A stretch of 64,000 nucleotides of DNA, from NCBI RefSeq assembly GCF_006538345.1, contig NZ_BJKL01000007.1:62001-126000 (forward strand). Reading direction: 5' to 3'. A program made the position numbers and the translations under genes. Source of the stretch: Alteromonas sp. KUL49. Its GTDB lineage: Bacteria; Pseudomonadota; Gammaproteobacteria; Enterobacterales; Alteromonadaceae. The notes beneath the pieces are model-generated. The model made no database searches, was not told the DNA's origin, and saw only the letters and a program-made list of their open reading frames with translations. This document shows positions 9,118 through 19,248 of the stretch, one piece after another (within the stretch, counting starts at the first letter, position 1; every line of letters begins with the position of its first letter).

Positions 9118-9160
9118 ATTTTAGTCATATATTGCATCACATGAAGGAGTAGAAGCATTT

Positions 9161-10525
9161 ATGAAAATGTCTTTTCGCCAGTGCTTATTAGCCTCTGCGG
9201 TAATCGCAAGCTCAGTTTCTTTTAGCGCGACAAGCCTTGCAGCATTGCCGTTCTTCGGGAATGACAAACAAGAAGTCCCTTCTCTAGCCCCCATGTTGGA
9301 AGAAGCTACCCCTGCGGTTGTTAGCATAGCTGTAGAAGGCACGCAGACATCTCGTCAACGTGTACCAGAAATGTTTAAGTACTTTTTTGGTGCACCACAA
9401 GAACAAGTCCAAGAGCGTCCGTTCCGAGGTTTGGGTTCAGGTGTCATTATTGATGCAGAAAAAGGTTATGTAGTCACTAACAATCACGTTGTGGCAAACG
9501 CCGATGAAATTACCGTTCAGCTAACTGACGGTAGAGAGTTCATCGCTAAAAAATTGGGTGCAGACGAACAAAGCGACATTGCACTCTTGAAGATTGAAGC
9601 AGAAGATATCGTTGCACTACCACTAGCAGACTCAGACGAGCTTCGCGTAGGCGACTTTGTTGTTGCTATCGGCAATCCTTTTGGACTTTCACAAACTGTG
9701 ACCTCGGGTATTGTAAGTGCATTAGGTCGCTCGGGCTTAAATATTGGTGGTTATGAGGACTTCATCCAAACTGATGCAGCCATTAACCGCGGTAACTCGG
9801 GCGGAGCACTGGTGAATCTTCACGGTGAACTGATTGGTATAAATACTGCGATCTTCGGCCCTAATGGCGGAAACGTAGGTATTGGCTTTGCTATTCCCGC
9901 AAACATGATGAAAAACCTTACCGACCAAATCGCTGAATTTGGCGAAGTAAGGCGTGGTCTGCTTGGTATTCTTGGCAGTGACGTTGATGCAGGGCTCGCT
10001 GAAGCGCTTAACGCCGAAGTCAATATGGGCGCGTTTGTCAGCGAAGTAACACCGGAGTCAGCAGCGGATGAAGCGGGAATTTTAGCTGGTGATATTATTA
10101 TCGCGGTGAACGGAAGACGCCTTAATGGATTCCAAGAACTTCGTGCCAAAATCGCTAGTATGGGTGCGGGTGCAGAGGTAGAGCTTACCGTAGTACGCAA
10201 AGGCGAAGAAATCGCGTTAGATGTTACTCTTGGCGACGCAACACAGACTACGGTTACAGCAGAGCGTATTCATCCTGCTCTTGAAGGTGCAACACTTGCC
10301 AATGGTACCGACGCGGGCGGAAACAATGGTGTTGTTGTTTCTGAAGTTGAAGCAGGTTCTCCAGCTGCACGAGTCGGATTACAAAATGACGACGTCATTG
10401 TGGGCGTAAATCGCGTTCGTACTAACACAGTACCAGAATTTAGAGATGCCCTCGACAATGCCAAAGGCGTTATCGCTCTTAATGTGAGACGAGGTGGAAG
10501 CAGCGTCTTCTTAGTCATTCGATAA
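9161..10525 (+). CDS. degQ: Periplasmic serine endoprotease DegQ (Do family)
   Basis: 454 residues with a signal peptide (residues about 1-28, cleavage near SLAALPFF). The trypsin-like domain carries the triad His109 (TNNHVV), Asp139 (SDIALL) and Ser213 (GNSGGAL). Two PDZ domains follow (about 265-350 and 370-450). It degrades or chaperones misfolded periplasmic proteins as an oligomer. The start ATG has AAGGAG upstream. It is followed by a strong terminator and then degS, the canonical degQ-degS pair. Two PDZ domains separate it from DegS; DegP is the alternative name in this family, but the neighbourhood favours DegQ. Confidence 0.95.
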   Translation: MKMSFRQCLLASAVIASSVSFSATSLAALPFFGNDKQEVPSLAPMLEEATPAVVSIAVEGTQTSRQRVPEMFKYFFGAPQEQVQERPFRGLGSGVIIDAEKGYVVTNNHVVANADEITVQLTDGREFIAKKLGADEQSDIALLKIEAEDIVALPLADSDELRVGDFVVAIGNPFGLSQTVTSGIVSALGRSGLNIGGYEDFIQTDAAINRGNSGGALVNLHGELIGINTAIFGPNGGNVGIGFAIPANMMKNLTDQIAEFGEVRRGLLGILGSDVDAGLAEALNAEVNMGAFVSEVTPESAADEAGILAGDIIIAVNGRRLNGFQELRAKIASMGAGAEVELTVVRKGEEIALDVTLGDATQTTVTAERIHPALEGATLANGTDAGGNNGVVVSEVEAGSPAARVGLQNDDVIVGVNRVRTNTVPEFRDALDNAKGVIALNVRRGGSSVFLVIR

Positions 10526-10544
10526 ATTCGTTTAAAGCACGCAA

Positions 10545-10574
10545 AAAGCAGCACTCTTGAGTGCTGCTTTTTTG
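10545..10574 (+). terminator. Intrinsic terminator after degQ
   Basis: AAAGCAGCACT (10545-10555) pairs perfectly with AGTGCTGCTTT (10560-10570) around a four-base loop and runs into T residues. degQ and degS are therefore probably separate transcripts. Confidence 0.9.
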
Positions 10575-10645
10575 TTTTATAACGGGTTCAATGTTATGAT
10601 TTTACACAACATTACAATACACCCGTGTTGTACAATAATTAGTAA

Positions 10646-11728
10646 GTGTGTGCTGTGACGAGCAAATCTATCCTTCGGTTTATTTTAAAATCTGTGCTAT
10701 TAGGCGTTCTAGTAGGCATACTACTCCTTCTTTTCATTCCCGAATTACGCCAAGGCAGTCAGTTTACACAGCGCTTTTTCTCGACAAAGTCCCCCAGTGC
10801 CGAGCGGGAAAGCTATTTCAGTGCAATAAGCCGTTCAGCGCCTGCCGTTGTCAATATATACAGTTTGAGTATCGAAACTGACACAGGTTTATTCAGAAAC
10901 CAGTCTCGTGAACGCGCTAACTTAGGTTCAGGTGTAATAATGACAAGTAATGGGTATATCCTCACTTGTAAGCACGTGGTTGATGGCGCAGACAGTATTT
11001 TTGTTAGAGTACAAGACGGTACGGTGCTTGAAGCGCAAACGGTCGGGAGTGATACGATTACCGACTTAGCGGTTTTGAAAGTCAAAGCGGACAATCAACT
11101 GCACAGCATCCCACAGGTGAATGATCCAGATATACACGTTGGCGACGTCGTTATGGCTATTGGTAATCCGTATGATCTGGGCCTTACTATTACCCATGGT
11201 ATAGTAAGTCGTGCTGGTCGCAATGCGGGGTTGTCTAACTATGTAGATTACATCCAAACTGATGCGGTTCTCAATCAGGGCAATTCAGGTGGGGCCTTGG
11301 TCGATAGCAACGGTATTTTGATGGGTATAGCCAATGCCAACTTTCAGGTCAGAGACAACAGAAACCGCCCTCGAAATGTAGACGGTATAAACTTCGCTGT
11401 GCCGTATTCAATTGCCAAACGCGTGATGAATGACATTATCGCCAATGGTAAAGTTATTCGCGGCCAATTAGGTATCAGCGGGGAGCAACTTCAAAATCGT
11501 CCGGGAATATTTGTTACCGCGGTCGCTATCGGAAGTCCTGCAGATATAGCAGGTATTCAACCACAAGACATTATTCTAGCCATTGATGGCATTGTTATTG
11601 AGAGTGCGGCTGAAACGCTCAACATGATAGCTGAAACTAAACCTGGCACTGAGCTCGAGATTGAGGTGAGTCGAGGTGGGAATTTACTTGCACTTAAAGC
11701 GACAGTCGCTGAGTTAGGGGCCGACTAA
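10646..11728 (+). CDS. degS: Site-1 serine endoprotease DegS
   Basis: 360 residues from GTG 10646; GTG 10655 (MTSKSILRF) is an equally plausible start. One N-terminal membrane helix (about 13-31) anchors it in the inner membrane. The protease triad is His110 (LTCKHVV), Asp140 (TDLAVL) and Ser214 (GNSGGAL), and there is a single PDZ domain (about 270-355). DegS senses C-termini of unfolded outer-membrane proteins through its PDZ domain and makes the first cut in RseA to release sigma-E. The single PDZ plus the anchor separates it from DegQ. It is convergent with murA, only 23 bases away. Confidence 0.94.
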   Translation: MCAVTSKSILRFILKSVLLGVLVGILLLLFIPELRQGSQFTQRFFSTKSPSAERESYFSAISRSAPAVVNIYSLSIETDTGLFRNQSRERANLGSGVIMTSNGYILTCKHVVDGADSIFVRVQDGTVLEAQTVGSDTITDLAVLKVKADNQLHSIPQVNDPDIHVGDVVMAIGNPYDLGLTITHGIVSRAGRNAGLSNYVDYIQTDAVLNQGNSGGALVDSNGILMGIANANFQVRDNRNRPRNVDGINFAVPYSIAKRVMNDIIANGKVIRGQLGISGEQLQNRPGIFVTAVAIGSPADIAGIQPQDIILAIDGIVIESAAETLNMIAETKPGTELEIEVSRGGNLLALKATVAELGAD

Positions 11729-11751
11729 GGCCCCCGAAAGCCATCCAAAAG

Positions 11752-13029
<1,278 letters not shown>

Positions 13030-13287
13030 TTACTGAGGAATATTAAATTGGCGCTCGCGAGCCCAATCAGCAACAGAGAAGGTTTTAATATTTACGGCGT
13101 GCATCGTACCGTCAGCAATTTTGTCTGCCAGTGGTGCATATACCGCCTGCTGACGCTTAACTCGACTCATCTCGTTGAATGCATCGCTAACAGCAATAAT
13201 ATTATAGTGTGAGCCTTCACCTCGAACGTAGACTTCGTCAAGGTTTAGCGCTTCTTTTAAGAGGGTTTCAATCTCTGACAATTCCAT
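13030..13287 (-). CDS. ibaG: BolA-family protein IbaG
   Basis: 85 residues, a BolA/YrbA fold protein starting MELSEIETLLKEALNLDEVYV. The family stretch SHYNIIAVSDAFNEMSRVKRQQ includes the conserved region before the helix, and the histidine in TMHAVNIKTFS is a likely metal or Fe-S ligand shared with monothiol glutaredoxins. IbaG is linked to acid stress and iron-sulfur trafficking. It sits between mlaB and murA, its usual place. Confidence 0.92.
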   Translation of the reverse strand: MELSEIETLLKEALNLDEVYVRGEGSHYNIIAVSDAFNEMSRVKRQQAVYAPLADKIADGTMHAVNIKTFSVADWARERQFNIPQ

Positions 13288-13317
13288 AACTTACTTCTTT
13301 CGCTTACTGTAATAGGC

Positions 13318-13626
13318 TTATTCTACCGATAAAAAACCGTCGACGTCGCTAATTTTCGCAAGTTGAAGGAGTTTTTCTGGTAGGTTGGCCAAAGTAACCG
13401 ATATACCTTGGCGCTTTCCATCTCTTATCGCATTGATTAACCACGCTAAACCAGCGCTATCCACTCGTTGAGCATTGGCCAAATCAAAGCAACCGTTTTT
13501 TTGTTCTATCAACGTGCGTTGCTCGGTATTAGTTAAACACTCCCACCAATTTTTGGTTAGGTTGTCTCTATCTAAATGCCCAGTAATGACGATATCACCG
13601 TTATTTTCTATGGTAAAAGTTCGCAC
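13318..13626 (-). CDS. mlaB: STAS-domain protein MlaB
   Basis: The open frame reaches 13683, inside mlaC, but the GTG at 13626 has AAGG eight bases upstream and follows the mlaC stop by ten bases. That gives 102 residues, close to E. coli MlaB. The STAS fold is visible: a strand-rich start (FTIENNGDIVITG), then CFDLANAQRVDSAGLAWLI with the conserved DSAG turn. MlaB binds the ATPase MlaF in the MlaFEDB complex and is needed for its activity. The extended start cannot be excluded. Confidence 0.88.
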   Translation of the reverse strand: MRTFTIENNGDIVITGHLDRDNLTKNWWECLTNTEQRTLIEQKNGCFDLANAQRVDSAGLAWLINAIRDGKRQGISVTLANLPEKLLQLAKISDVDGFLSVE

Positions 13627-13636
13627 GTTATCTACC

Positions 13637-14287
13637 TTAAGAGCTCGTCTGTGATGAACGATTAAGTTCAACCGGCTGACCAATCTTTTCTCTCATCAGA
13701 GCAATAACAGCATCAATACCATCGGTTCGGAGAATAGACTCGAACTCACTGCGCTTGCTGTTAAGCATACTGATACCCTCAGCAACCATATCGTAAGCCT
13801 TCCACGCATTGGTGCGTGCATCTTTTCTCACCTTAAATGCTATCTTAATCTCTGGACGTACAGGATCTTGAATCACAGCGCGAACGGTCACAGATTTTTC
13901 ACCCTCAAAGTCACGCTCCGGTTGAAAAACCACTGTCTGATTATCGTAGTAACCCATGGCTACTGCGTAGGTGGTAATCAAATACTGGCGAAATACACTC
14001 AAATACTCGCCTCTTTTTTCTTGAGGCACCGATTTGAAATGCTTGCCAAGTACCATATAAGCGGCAAATTTATAGTCGATGTGTGGCACCAATTCTTCTT
14101 CCATGATGAGGCGAAGCATTTCTGGGTCTTCATCTATAGCTGTTTGATTCGCCTTAATTCGGTCGAAGGTTTTCATTGCAACCCCCTGAACCAGTAGATA
14201 AGGATTTTGGTCATTAATCTCTTGCGCGTGAGCTACTCCTGACAACAAAGTAAACACAAGCCCAAATACCACCATCCAGTTTTTCAA
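13637..14287 (-). CDS. mlaC: Phospholipid-binding periplasmic protein MlaC
   Basis: 216 residues with a signal peptide ending at GVAHAQE (about 1-21), then the MlaC/Ttg2D domain: NPYLLVQGVAMKTFDRI, the EELVPHIDYKFAAYMVLGKHF segment, and a strand-rich C-terminal half. MlaC ferries phospholipids across the periplasm between the outer-membrane MlaA-porin complex and the inner-membrane MlaFEDB complex. It is followed closely by mlaB and preceded by mlaD with a 78-base gap. No mlaA lies in this window. Confidence 0.94.
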   Translation of the reverse strand: MKNWMVVFGLVFTLLSGVAHAQEINDQNPYLLVQGVAMKTFDRIKANQTAIDEDPEMLRLIMEEELVPHIDYKFAAYMVLGKHFKSVPQEKRGEYLSVFRQYLITTYAVAMGYYDNQTVVFQPERDFEGEKSVTVRAVIQDPVRPEIKIAFKVRKDARTNAWKAYDMVAEGISMLNSKRSEFESILRTDGIDAVIALMREKIGQPVELNRSSQTSS

Positions 14288-14365
14288 AGTCTTTCTCCTA
14301 ACAAATTACTTTCAATACAATAGACCGCAAGAATATGATAATCGTTGCAATCATTTAGCTATAAC

Positions 14366-14839
14366 TTAGTCGTCTTCGCTACCGCGGTTAAACAAAAACT
14401 GTCCAATAAGGTCTTCCAATACCAGTGCTGATTTAGTGTCTTGTAAATAGTCACCGTCTTGAAGGTCTGCAACACCGTCAAAAGAGAAACCAGGTTGAAA
14501 ACCTACATACTGCTCACCCAGCAAGCCAGAGGTTAAGATAGAAACGGAACTCGTTTCCGGGAAACCGCTGTACTCCTGCATGATGCTTAGCTGGACAATT
14601 GGGGTGAAATCACTTGAATCAAGTGTAATAGAGTCCACTCGACCAATCGTCACACCGCCGACTTTCACTGCCGAGCGGGGCTTCAGTCCACCGATGTTGT
14701 CGAATTTTGCGTAGAGCGTATACGTTGCACCGTTGCTGGCTACTGTTTGGTTGGCTACTTTTAAAGCAAGCAACAATAGTGCGCCTATGGTTAGTGCTAC
14801 AAAAACACCCACTAACACTTCCGTTTTGTATTTGTTCAT
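14366..14839 (-). CDS. mlaD: MCE-domain protein MlaD
   Basis: 157 residues. One N-terminal membrane helix (VLVGVFVALTIGALLLLALK, about 9-28) is followed by an MCE domain (about 38-120) with YAKFDNIGGLKPRSAVKVGG and the TSGLLGEQYVG hairpin. MlaD forms the hexameric ring on the periplasmic face of the MlaFEDB transporter and handles phospholipid between MlaC and MlaE. It starts nine bases after the mlaE stop. Confidence 0.95.
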   Translation of the reverse strand: MNKYKTEVLVGVFVALTIGALLLLALKVANQTVASNGATYTLYAKFDNIGGLKPRSAVKVGGVTIGRVDSITLDSSDFTPIVQLSIMQEYSGFPETSSVSILTSGLLGEQYVGFQPGFSFDGVADLQDGDYLQDTKSALVLEDLIGQFLFNRGSEDD

Positions 14840-14848
14840 ACTAATCCT

Positions 14849-15626
14849 CTACTCAATTCCAAACATCAGGGCGGTAAGCACAAAATCCAGCCCAAGTACT
14901 GCTAATGATGAAAATACCACTGTTTCTGTGGTTGCTTTGCTGATTCCCTCTGATGTAGGTATGGAATCGTAACCTTTAAATATGGCAATCCAAGTGACAA
15001 CTAGGGCAAACACGAGGCTTTTAATGATCCCGTTCACCACATCTTGGTTCCACTCAACGGTAGACTGCATAATTGACCAATAACTACCTGCGTCGACACC
15101 AAGCCAGTCCACACCGACCAAGTGCCCACCTAAAATACCAATGGCGCTAAAAATCACCGCTAGCATAGGCATGGCTATAATTCCTGCCCAAAAACGCGGG
15201 GCAATAATTCTGCGCAGCGGATCAACAGCCATCATTTCTAAACTACTCAGTTGCTCAGTTGCTTTCATTAAGCCTATTTCGGCTGTCAGTGCTGAGCCTG
15301 CTCGTCCGGCGAAGAGCAATGCAGTAACCACCGGACCGAGTTCTCTGAGCAAAGACAAAGCAACCATTGGCCCCAAACTGCCTTCCGCACCATAATCCAC
15401 CAGTATAGTGTAACCCTGCAATGCCATGACCATACCAATGAAGAGACCTGAAACCATGATAATCAGTAGTGATTGAACACCGACCACATGGATCTGTTTT
15501 ATAATCAGTGGAATGGTTTTTTATGCGGGGAAGCGCTACGATTGCACCAACAAGCATTAATGTGGCTCGACCTACTGCAGACAATTTATCTAGGGTTCTA
15601 GCACCTATTGATTGGAAGAAATTCAT
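14849..15626 (-). pseudogene. mlaE: MlaE permease, interrupted by an apparent frameshift
   Basis: The permease of the Mla transporter appears in two frames. The start (MNFFQSIGARTLDKLSAVG to [10 protein letters not shown]) begins at 15626, overlapping the mlaF stop by four bases. The rest, from about [18 protein letters not shown] to the stop at 14849, is in another frame and is well conserved ([32 protein letters not shown]). The change falls between about 15500 and 15535, near a run of six T at 15517-15522; removing one base there, or one T slightly downstream in the gene, would restore a protein of about 259 residues. A sequence error is as likely as a true mutation. If real, the downstream frame could restart at GTG codons only without the N-terminal interface helix. 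Confidence 0.85.
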
Positions 15627-16423
15627 TGGCTATCTCCAAACAATGATGACTCCAAACTTGTCGCCGGAAAGTGAAACGGTACCGGGCCGTCAGCGTTTCC
15701 TTGCAAAAATTGTTGAACAAGCGGCGAATCGCTGTGTTTTATTTGCTCGGCTGTACCTTCGCCAATGATGCGTTTATCAGCAAGGATATAGATGTAATCC
15801 GCAATGGTAAGTACCTCGGTAACATCGTGGGTAACTACTACACTCGTGAGTCCTAATGCGTCGTTCAAAGCGCGAATGAGCTTTACGAGTACACCCATAG
15901 ATATGGGATCCTGTCCAGCAAATGGCTCATCGAACATAATAAGATCAGGGTCCAATGCAATGGCTCTAGCCAATGCGGCTCGCCTTGCCATACCGCCGGA
16001 TAATTCGTTAGGCATCAATGATGCCGCGCCTCGCAAGCCAACAGCCTGCAATTTTAACGCTACAATAGTTGCGATAACGTCTTCAGATAAGCGAGTATGC
16101 TCGCGAAGTGGGAACGCCACATTGTCGAATACGCTCATTTCGGTAAAAAGTGCGCCACTTTGAAACAACATGCTCATTCTTCGACGAGTTTTGTATAGCT
16201 CGCTTCTTCCCATGCCAACAAGAGACGTTCCATCAAATTTCACGTCTCCGCTATCAGGTAATAACTGAGCGCCGATAAGTTTGAGTAACGTAGTTTTTCC
16301 GATACCACTCGGCCCCATGACAGCGGTAATTTTACCCTTTGGAATTTTCAATGAAATTCCGTCGTAGATTACTCGCTCCGCGCGACTGAAAGTTAAATTG
16401 TCGATTTCGACTAAATTGTCCAT
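15623..16423 (-). CDS. mlaF: ABC transporter ATPase MlaF
   Basis: 266 residues, an ABC nucleotide-binding protein. Walker A is GPSGIGKTTLLKL, the signature LSGGMARRAALARAIA, and Walker B LIMFDEPFAGQDP with the expected DPISMG, then the switch His in VVTHDVTE. The C-terminal extension (VPFHFPATSLESSLF) matches the MlaF tail that contacts a neighbouring MlaF and MlaB. It powers phospholipid transport by MlaFEDB. First gene of the operon; promoter expected in 16424-16755. Confidence 0.96.
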   Translation of the reverse strand: MDNLVEIDNLTFSRAERVIYDGISLKIPKGKITAVMGPSGIGKTTLLKLIGAQLLPDSGDVKFDGTSLVGMGRSELYKTRRRMSMLFQSGALFTEMSVFDNVAFPLREHTRLSEDVIATIVALKLQAVGLRGAASLMPNELSGGMARRAALARAIALDPDLIMFDEPFAGQDPISMGVLVKLIRALNDALGLTSVVVTHDVTEVLTIADYIYILADKRIIGEGTAEQIKHSDSPLVQQFLQGNADGPVPFHFPATSLESSLFGDSQ

Positions 16424-16755
16424 AGTTTAATAGGTCGACTCATGACTAAATTTAAAAACGATGATGAGCGTGCAAGCTTCATAATTATTGGCTTTTTACA
16501 CTTCTTGAACGCCTTTTCTACGCTAAGTAAAGCAAAAGTGTACTGATCAGTGTAATTATGGGCATTGTACGCGTTTTTAAAGGCCCAGCCAAAAGCAAAA
16601 CGTTACATCTTATGTTTGAGTAGTACGAATGGTAGAAAATAGTAGATGAATGGTGGATGAACAGATCACACTCAGAATAAATTTACGCGCACAAGCATAG
16701 GAATATTGCATGGATTTTGCGACAATCTAAAAAAAAGAAAGGTAGTTAGGTTGTC
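16424..16755. other. Divergent intergenic region mlaF / yrbG
   Basis: 332 bases with no credible gene. It must hold the promoters of the leftward mla operon and the rightward yrbG-kds-lpt operon. A perfect 10-base palindrome ACTGATCAGT lies at 16542-16551, which could be a regulator site. A long A-rich stretch precedes the yrbG start. I could not fix -10/-35 boxes confidently. Confidence 0.6.
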
Positions 16756-17712
16756 GTGTTTTCACAGATTGTCATTTTTCTCGTCGGCTTGGGTGTTCTG
16801 AGCTGGAGTGCAGATCGTTTTGTTTATGGTGCATCTGCACTTGCTAAAAACATAGGAATATCTCCTATGATGATTGGCCTCACCATTGTTGCAATGGGTT
16901 CTTCCGCACCTGAAATTGTTGTGTCAGCGATGGCGTCAGTGAATGGCAATATGAATACCGCTGTCGGTAATGCATTAGGCTCTAATATTACTAATATAGC
17001 CCTCGTGTTAGGTATTACAGCATTGCTGAAGCCTCTCACAGTGGCCTCCTCGACACTGCGCAGAGAACTCCCTGCACTTCTTGTTATCACACTTATAGCG
17101 GTGGCATTTTTGTTCGACGGAGAACTGGCAAGTTACGAAGGCCTAATTCTTATTGTTTTGTTCATTTTTGTTCTTGCCATGATGGGGTACCTGTCACTTC
17201 AAGCCGAAAAAAATGACCCACTATTGGCTGAAACTGAAGAAGAAATTCCTGCAGATGTCCCTAATCATATGGCGCTACTTTGGATTGGTGTTGGTCTTGT
17301 TCTACTCCCCCTTAGTGCACACTTTCTTGTTGATTCAGCGGTATTTATGGCTCGCTACTTCGGTGTATCAGACTTGATTATTGGCCTAACGATTATTGCT
17401 CTAGGTACAAGCTTACCAGAGCTTGCCGCATGTATTGCCGGCATTCGTAAGGGTGAAGACGACTTAGTTCTCGGCAACATTATAGGGTCAAATATTTTCA
17501 ATCTTCTCGCAGTGCTAGGCATGCCAGGATTAATAGCTCCCGGATTACTTGATGCTGACGCTAGTGGACGGGATATCTGGGTAATGCTAGCGCTTACGGT
17601 TGCCCTGTTCTTTTTCAGTTTTACCATGAAAGGAAAACGACGAATTTCTCGTTTTGAAGGGGGCTTACTACTATTAAGCTTTATCGCCTACCAATTCTTG
17701 CTATTTGGATAA
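16756..17712 (+). CDS. yrbG: Calcium/sodium antiporter family protein YrbG
   Basis: 318 residues from GTG 16756. About ten membrane helices in two inverted halves, each with the alpha-repeat motif of the CaCA superfamily: GLTIVAMGSSAPEIVVSA (about 41-58) and GLTIIALGTSLPELAA (about 214-229). An acidic cytoplasmic loop lies between the halves (LAETEEEIPADV). The family exchanges Ca2+ for Na+ or K+; the ions for YrbG itself are not established. It leads the kdsD-kdsC-lptCAB-rpoN run, as in E. coli. Confidence 0.93.
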   Translation: MFSQIVIFLVGLGVLSWSADRFVYGASALAKNIGISPMMIGLTIVAMGSSAPEIVVSAMASVNGNMNTAVGNALGSNITNIALVLGITALLKPLTVASSTLRRELPALLVITLIAVAFLFDGELASYEGLILIVLFIFVLAMMGYLSLQAEKNDPLLAETEEEIPADVPNHMALLWIGVGLVLLPLSAHFLVDSAVFMARYFGVSDLIIGLTIIALGTSLPELAACIAGIRKGEDDLVLGNIIGSNIFNLLAVLGMPGLIAPGLLDADASGRDIWVMLALTVALFFFSFTMKGKRRISRFEGGLLLLSFIAYQFLLFG

Positions 17713-17718
17713 ATAGGT

Positions 17719-18684
17719 ATGAACGATTACATTCAGTCCGCCAAACGGGTCATCAACATTGAAGTTGGTGCTATTACTGCCCTACTTGAACGCCTAGACG
17801 ATCGATTCACCAGCGCATGTGACCTACTCTTTCATTGTGAAGGCAAAGTCGTCGTCAGTGGTATGGGTAAATCGGGTCATATAGGCAATAAGATTGCGGC
17901 CACTCTTGCTAGTACTGGTACTCCGTCGTTCTTCATGCACCCCGGAGAGGCCAATCATGGCGATTTGGGCATGCTGAGTAAAGGCGATGTACTACTCGCC
18001 ATTTCAAACTCTGGTGAGACCGGAGAGTTATTAAATTTATTGCCAGTTGTTAAGCGATTGAATGTACCAGTCATTGCAATGACAAATAGCAGCGCTAGTA
18101 GCCTGGGTCAGTATGCTGATATAGTTATAGACATTAGTGTAGCGGAGGAAGCGTGCTCGCTCGGCCTTGCGCCAACATCAAGCACTACTGCCACGTTAGT
18201 AATGGGCGACGCTTTAGCCATTGCCTTGCTCGACAAAAAAGGGTTCACTTCAAACGATTTCGCGCTGTCTCATCCTGGAGGTAGTCTTGGGAGAAAGCTC
18301 CTTTTGAGTGTCGAAGATATAATGTTAAGTGGAGATGCACTTCCCATTGTTAACTCAGACGCTACCATCGCCGATGCACTACTCGAGATATCGAAGAAAG
18401 GTCTTGGCATGACAGGAATCATCGATAAATCGGGTAAATTGATAGGTGTATTTACTGATGGTGATTTACGAAGGATTCTAGACGCGAGAGTTGACTTGCA
18501 CAGTGCTAACGTGTCGTCAGTAATGACCAAAGGTGGCAAAACAACCACTAAGAAAGAACTTGCTGTCGAAGCGCTCAATATTATGGAAGCTAATAAAATA
18601 ACAGCACTCATGGTGGTTAATGATCAAAGACACCCCATAGGCGCATTTAATATGCACATGTTGCTCAAAGCAGGAGTTTTATAA
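17719..18684 (+). CDS. kdsD: Arabinose-5-phosphate isomerase KdsD
   Basis: 321 residues. An N-terminal SIS domain (about 30-180) with VVSGMGKSGHIGNKIAATLASTG and ISNSGETGELLNLLP is followed by two CBS domains (about 200-321; SVEDIM..., then NVSSVMTKGG). It converts ribulose-5-phosphate to arabinose-5-phosphate, the first step to Kdo for the LPS core. Six bases after yrbG and six before kdsC, so cotranscribed. Confidence 0.97.
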   Translation: MNDYIQSAKRVINIEVGAITALLERLDDRFTSACDLLFHCEGKVVVSGMGKSGHIGNKIAATLASTGTPSFFMHPGEANHGDLGMLSKGDVLLAISNSGETGELLNLLPVVKRLNVPVIAMTNSSASSLGQYADIVIDISVAEEACSLGLAPTSSTTATLVMGDALAIALLDKKGFTSNDFALSHPGGSLGRKLLLSVEDIMLSGDALPIVNSDATIADALLEISKKGLGMTGIIDKSGKLIGVFTDGDLRRILDARVDLHSANVSSVMTKGGKTTTKKELAVEALNIMEANKITALMVVNDQRHPIGAFNMHMLLKAGVL

Positions 18685-18690
18685 ATCGCT

Positions 18691-19248
18691 ATGACAGTGT
18701 TTGTATCTACCCTCTATACAGATTTTTCCGCTGAGTTTGTAGAAAAACTCAGACAAGTCAGGTTGTTAGTGTGTGATGTTGATGGTGTATTCTCAGACGG
18801 TCGCATCTATCTTGGCAATGATGGCGAAGAGTTAAAAGCCTTTCACACGCGAGACGGTTACGGTGTAAAAGCACTAGTCAATGCTGGAATCTCAGTGGCA
18901 GTGATCACTGGTAGACGGTCTAAAATTGTCGAAAACCGAATGAAAGCGTTGAACGTTGCCCACATTATCCAAGGAGAAGAGAACAAATCTGCTGCCTTGG
19001 AGACATTAATGAGTACACTCGGTCTTACTGCGTCACAAGTCGCTGCCGTAGGTGATGATATACCTGATACTGGTATGTTCCAGAAAGTAGCGATAAAGAT
19101 TGCGGTCAAAGATGCTCACCCTCAAGTAACTCAACAAGCGAATTGGATCACCACAATTCCCGGAGGATTTGGTGCGGTCCGGGAAATTTCAGATACGTTT
19201 TTACAGGTACATGACAAACTCCACGGCATCCATGGAGCAAGTGTATGA
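18691..19248 (+). CDS. kdsC: Kdo-8-phosphate phosphatase KdsC
   Basis: 185 residues, a HAD-superfamily C0 enzyme. The DxD nucleophile motif is CDVDGVFSDGR (Asp28, Asp30), motif II/III includes VITGRRSKIVENR, and the last motif is GDDIPD. It hydrolyses Kdo-8-phosphate to Kdo, following KdsD and KdsA. There is no cap domain, and the family works as a tetramer. It overlaps lptC by four bases. Confidence 0.96.
   Translation: MTVFVSTLYTDFSAEFVEKLRQVRLLVCDVDGVFSDGRIYLGNDGEELKAFHTRDGYGVKALVNAGISVAVITGRRSKIVENRMKALNVAHIIQGEENKSAALETLMSTLGLTASQVAAVGDDIPDTGMFQKVAIKIAVKDAHPQVTQQANWITTIPGGFGAVREISDTFLQVHDKLHGIHGASV

Noticed and set aside
11716..11735. GGGGCC/GGCCCC hairpin at the end of degS as a terminator
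   Set aside because: It overlaps the degS stop and has no T tract on either side.
15255..15626. A separate 123-residue gene upstream of mlaE
   Set aside because: Only its first about 35 residues are protein-like (the MlaE N-terminus); the rest is the wrong frame of mlaE.
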